Of a DNA stretch of 64,000 nucleotides, positions 61,301 to 64,000 are shown one piece after another. Numbering within the stretch: the first letter of the stretch is position 1; the number at the start of each line of letters is the position of its first letter. Under the pieces are notes generated by a model. That model worked only from the letters and a program-made list of their open reading frames with translations. It had not been told where the DNA came from and ran no database searches. The translations under genes were made by a program, and so were the position numbers. The DNA is taken from assembly GCA_052390115.1 (NCBI GenBank), contig JBQTHE010000031.1:1-64000 (forward strand). Reading direction: 5' to 3'. Source of the stretch: GCA-003244245 sp052390115 (lineage in GTDB: Bacteria > Actinomycetota > Actinomycetes > Mycobacteriales > Pseudonocardiaceae).

Positions 61301-62514
61301 CAGCGTCCGCCGGAAAGCTGGCCGGCAAGCTGCCCGGAGGGCTCACCGCCAACCGCGGCGTCTTGCTCGGTTTCGCCGTCGGCGCCCTCGCGCTGCTGGT
61401 GGTGGCGCCCGCAGTGCTATCGGACTTTCGGCTGTCGCTGCTGGCCCGGTTCGTCTGTTACGGCATCGTAGCGGTCGGGATCGGCCTGGCCTGGGGGCGC
61501 GGCGGCATGCTGACGCTGGGGCAAGGTGTGTTCTTCGGCCTGGGCGGTTACGTGATGGCTATGCACCTCAAGCTGTCCGATGCCGGACCGTCCGGAGTGC
61601 CCGACTTTATGCGGCTTTACGGTTCAGGCCAGCTGCCCTTCTGGTGGGAACCGTTCCGTTCCCCGGTGCTCACCCTGCTCGGAGTGGTCGGAATTCCCTC
61701 GCTGGTGGCATTCGGACTGGGTACCGCGATCTTCCGCAGGCGGGTGCGCGGCGCCTATTTCGCCATCCTGTCCCAGGCACTGGCGGCGGCCTTCGCGATC
61801 CTGCTGATCGGCCAGGTAGCCACCATCGGTGGGTTCAACGGGCTCAACGGGTTCCGCTCGTTCTTCGGTTTCAACCTGTTCGACCCGGCGAACAAGCGGA
61901 TGCTGTTCTACATCGCCGCGGTCACTCTCCTGATGATGTTGCTGATCGTCTGGCAGCTCTACCGCTCCCGGTACGGAGAGCTCCTCATCGCAGTCCGGGA
62001 CCAGGAGGAGCGGGTCCGGTTTCTCGGTTACGACCCAGCCAACATCAAGACCGTGGCATACGTGCTGGCTGCGGCCATGGCCGGCATCGCGGGCGCGTTG
62101 TTCGTTCCTATCGTCGGGATCATCTCGCCAGCCAATGTCGGGGTCGTGGCATCAATCACGTTTCTGATCGGGGTCGCGATCGGCGGCCGGGCCACGCTGT
62201 TCGGACCGGCGCTCGGGGCGATCGCGGTGGCCTGGGCGCAGACCTCGCTGTCGGAGAGTTTCCCTTCGTTCTGGACTTACTTCCAGGGTGCGTTGTTCGT
62301 CCTGGTGGTGGCCTTCCTGCCAGGGGGGCTGTCGTCGGTGAGTTTGTTGCGAGGTTCGTTGCTGCGCAGACGGCGCACTGGTGCCCGGACCGGCCCGCAC
62401 GGGCCATTGGACCCAGCCGAGCCGCCCACGTCGACGGCGCTGTCCGATGCGGTGAGCCCGGCGCATCCAGAAGCTGGACCCTCCGGAGTTCGCACCGGAT
62501 CAGAGGCAGGCTGA
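61297..62514 (+). CDS. urtC: Urea ABC transporter permease UrtC
   Basis: This 405-aa LivM-like permease has YGIVAVGIGLAWGRGGMLTL, GQGVFFGLGGYVMAMHLKL, IGGFNGLNGFRSFFGF and GVAIGGRATLFGPALGA. A C-terminal tail of about 60 residues after the last TM is Arg- then Pro/Ser-rich and cytoplasmic. GTG 61297 overlaps urtB. Confidence 0.93.
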   Translation: MTASAGKLAGKLPGGLTANRGVLLGFAVGALALLVVAPAVLSDFRLSLLARFVCYGIVAVGIGLAWGRGGMLTLGQGVFFGLGGYVMAMHLKLSDAGPSGVPDFMRLYGSGQLPFWWEPFRSPVLTLLGVVGIPSLVAFGLGTAIFRRRVRGAYFAILSQALAAAFAILLIGQVATIGGFNGLNGFRSFFGFNLFDPANKRMLFYIAAVTLLMMLLIVWQLYRSRYGELLIAVRDQEERVRFLGYDPANIKTVAYVLAAAMAGIAGALFVPIVGIISPANVGVVASITFLIGVAIGGRATLFGPALGAIAVAWAQTSLSESFPSFWTYFQGALFVLVVAFLPGGLSSVSLLRGSLLRRRRTGARTGPHGPLDPAEPPTSTALSDAVSPAHPEAGPSGVRTGSEAG

Positions 62515-62518
62515 CGAG

Positions 62519-63274
62519 ATGCCAACCGACTACCTGGAGCTGTCCGACGTGCGGGTAGTTTTCGACGGACTCGTCGCGGTCGACGGGGTGTCGATGACTG
62601 TGCAGCAGGGCGACCTGCGGTTCCTGATCGGCCCCAATGGCGCAGGCAAGACCACCCTGGTCGACGCGATCACCGGACTGGCGCCGGCCACCGGATCGGT
62701 CCGGTTCGGCAGGACAGAGCTGATCGGCCAAAAGGTGCACCGGATCGCCCGGCTGGGCATCGGTCGCACCTTCCAGACCGCCAGCGTGTTCGAGGAACTG
62801 ACCGTGCTGCAGAACCTCGACATCGCCGCCGGCGCCGGCCGCAGGCTGTCGCTGCTACGCCGCCGCTCGTCGGTGCCTTCGGAGGTCGAGGAAACCCTGG
62901 AGACCGTCGGCCTGAGCAGAGTGCGGGATAGCCAGGCCGGTACGCTGGCCCACGGCCAGAAGCAGTGGCTGGAGATCGGCATGCTGCTGGTGCAGAACTC
63001 GCGGGTACTGCTGCTCGACGAGCCGGTGGCCGGGATGAGCGGCGAGGAGCGGGCCCAGACAGGTGCCCTGCTGCGCCGGGTCGGTGCGGAACGGACGGTC
63101 GTTGTGGTCGAGCACGACATGGACTTCATGCGGTCCTTCGCGACCTCCGTCACCGTGCTGCATGCCGGAAGGGTGCTGAGCGAGGGCACGGTGTCCCAGG
63201 TGCAGGCTGACCCGAAGGTCCAGGAGGTCTACCTCGGCCGGGCCGCGACTGGGGTCGCGACCGAGGAGGTCTGA
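62519..63274 (+). CDS. urtD: Urea ABC transporter ATP-binding protein UrtD
   Basis: This 251-aa ATPase has Walker A GPNGAGKTTLVDAI, a signature segment LAHGQKQWLEIGM (H in place of S in LSGGQ, usual in UrtD), Walker B VLLLDEPVAGMS and the switch His in VVVEHDMDFM. It overlaps urtE by TGATG. Confidence 0.93.
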   Translation: MPTDYLELSDVRVVFDGLVAVDGVSMTVQQGDLRFLIGPNGAGKTTLVDAITGLAPATGSVRFGRTELIGQKVHRIARLGIGRTFQTASVFEELTVLQNLDIAAGAGRRLSLLRRRSSVPSEVEETLETVGLSRVRDSQAGTLAHGQKQWLEIGMLLVQNSRVLLLDEPVAGMSGEERAQTGALLRRVGAERTVVVVEHDMDFMRSFATSVTVLHAGRVLSEGTVSQVQADPKVQEVYLGRAATGVATEEV

Positions 63275-63966
63275 TGCTCCAACTGTCGGATCTGCATGTC
63301 GGCTACGGGCGGACGACGGTGGTGTACGGCGTGACCGTCGAGGTACCGCCGGGTGGGGTCACCGCTGTCATGGGGCACAACGGCGCGGGCAAGACGACCC
63401 TGCTACGGGCCGCGGTCGGGCTGCTGACACCCAGCTCCGGGCAGATCCTGCTGGACGGCGAGGACATCACCCGGATGCGGCCGAACGAGCGGGTCAAGCG
63501 CGGCCTTGGCTACGTGCCGCAAGGGCAGCAATGCTTCCCCCAACTGACCACCGAGGAGAACCTGCAACTGGTCGCAGACACCCGGCGAGACGGCAAGAAA
63601 CTGATCGCCGAAGCGCTCGACCTCTTCCCGGCCCTGGGTGCGTTGATGTCGCGCCGGGCTGGGTTGCTCTCCGGCGGTCAGCGCCAGCAACTCGCGATCG
63701 CCCGGGCGTTGATCACCCAGCCGCGGATGCTGATCCTCGACGAGCCGACCGAAGGCATCCAGCCGTCCGTGGTGTCCGAGATCGAGGAGACCATCCTGTC
63801 GCTGAGCTCCCGGGGTGGCCTTTCGATCTTGCTGGTCGAACAACACGTCGGGTTCGCGCTCGCTGCAGCCAGCCGCTACTACGTGTTGGAAGCCGGCCGG
63901 GTCGCCTCCGTGGGTGATGGTGGCGCGGACGCCCACCAGCGTGTCCGGGCAGCGATGGCGATCTGA
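63274..63966 (+). CDS. urtE: Urea ABC transporter ATP-binding protein UrtE
   Basis: This 230-aa LivF-like ATPase has Walker A GHNGAGKTTLLRAAVG, Q-loop GYVPQGQQCFPQLTTEENL, signature LLSGGQRQQLAIARAL and Walker B LILDEPTEGIQPS. It completes the urtABCDE operon; no urease gene is in the remaining 34 bp. Confidence 0.94.
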   Translation: MLQLSDLHVGYGRTTVVYGVTVEVPPGGVTAVMGHNGAGKTTLLRAAVGLLTPSSGQILLDGEDITRMRPNERVKRGLGYVPQGQQCFPQLTTEENLQLVADTRRDGKKLIAEALDLFPALGALMSRRAGLLSGGQRQQLAIARALITQPRMLILDEPTEGIQPSVVSEIEETILSLSSRGGLSILLVEQHVGFALAAASRYYVLEAGRVASVGDGGADAHQRVRAAMAI

Positions 63967-64000
63967 GAAGGCGTGCGATGCGCCTCACGACGGGGTCAGG

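Noticed and set aside
1..64000. tRNA, rRNA or CRISPR array
   Set aside because: No cloverleaf-like sequence with a T-loop GTTCRANNC, no rRNA segment and no regular spacer-repeat pattern was found by eye. The tandem repeats at 21020, 56215 and 56795 have no spacers.

Overview
The window is high-GC actinobacterial DNA. The chromosomal gene order (pdxT-yebC-ruvCAB-yajC-secDF-apt-rel-ppi-MBL hydrolase ... Rv2578c-type radical SAM ... aspS ... rarA ... DUF948-alaS-ruvX-mltG-prepilin peptidase) follows the Rv2604c-Rv2551c stretch of Mycobacterium in compressed form. The accessory families (XRE-DUF5753, DUF397, DUF6879, cyclase-STAND-LuxR regulators) point to Pseudonocardiales or a close relative. 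The species cannot be told from the sequence.

Layout. 0-2.4 kb: an isocyanide synthase and a partner Fe(II)/2-oxoglutarate dioxygenase whose frame is broken. 2.4-9.3 kb: gene debris, a decayed cyclase-STAND-LuxR regulator and an intact paralogue. 9.3-16.2 kb: NAD formate dehydrogenase, an orphan RelE-like toxin, a divergent pterin synthase / phenylalanine hydroxylase pair, a polyester-type esterase with a CopG regulator, and small hypothetical genes. 16.7-30.8 kb: core block for vitamin B6, Holliday-junction processing, Sec translocation, purine salvage and stringent response, with a degenerate kinase-like gene between secF and apt. 30.8-35.0 kb: a minus-strand island with a graspetide-type RiPP locus (methyltransferase, ATP-grasp, precursor), an XRE regulator, a DUF6879 gene and a two-repeat small protein. 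Several of these genes carry frame lesions. In mycobacteria hisS sits at this place. 35.1-44.8 kb: YibE/F membrane protein, a radical SAM protein split by a LAGLIDADG intein, transposon and DUF397 scars, aspS, DUF389, an SGNH hydrolase and rarA. 45.0-52.7 kb: an iron-box-headed NIS siderophore operon (SbnA-like, a fused double NIS synthetase, a single NIS synthetase, an SbnH-like decarboxylase) resembling staphyloferrin B synthesis. 52.8-58.9 kb: DUF948, a small envelope-type gene, alaS, ruvX, mltG and prepilin peptidase. 59.0-64.0 kb: the urea ABC transporter urtABCDE behind a candidate GlnR site.

How the genes work together. The siderophore operon is translationally coupled through ATGA overlaps and looks iron-regulated. 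The urt operon looks nitrogen-regulated. The pterin synthase could support the neighbouring hydroxylase with cofactor. The frame lesions I can see are confined to accessory genes; the long core genes read cleanly. This suggests real decay of accessory material rather than poor sequence, but reads would have to confirm it.

Two families of long intergenic palindromes (A at 136, 14643 and 16548; B at 18195 and 56245) and several short tandem repeats sit in the gaps. No tRNA, rRNA or CRISPR array was recognised.
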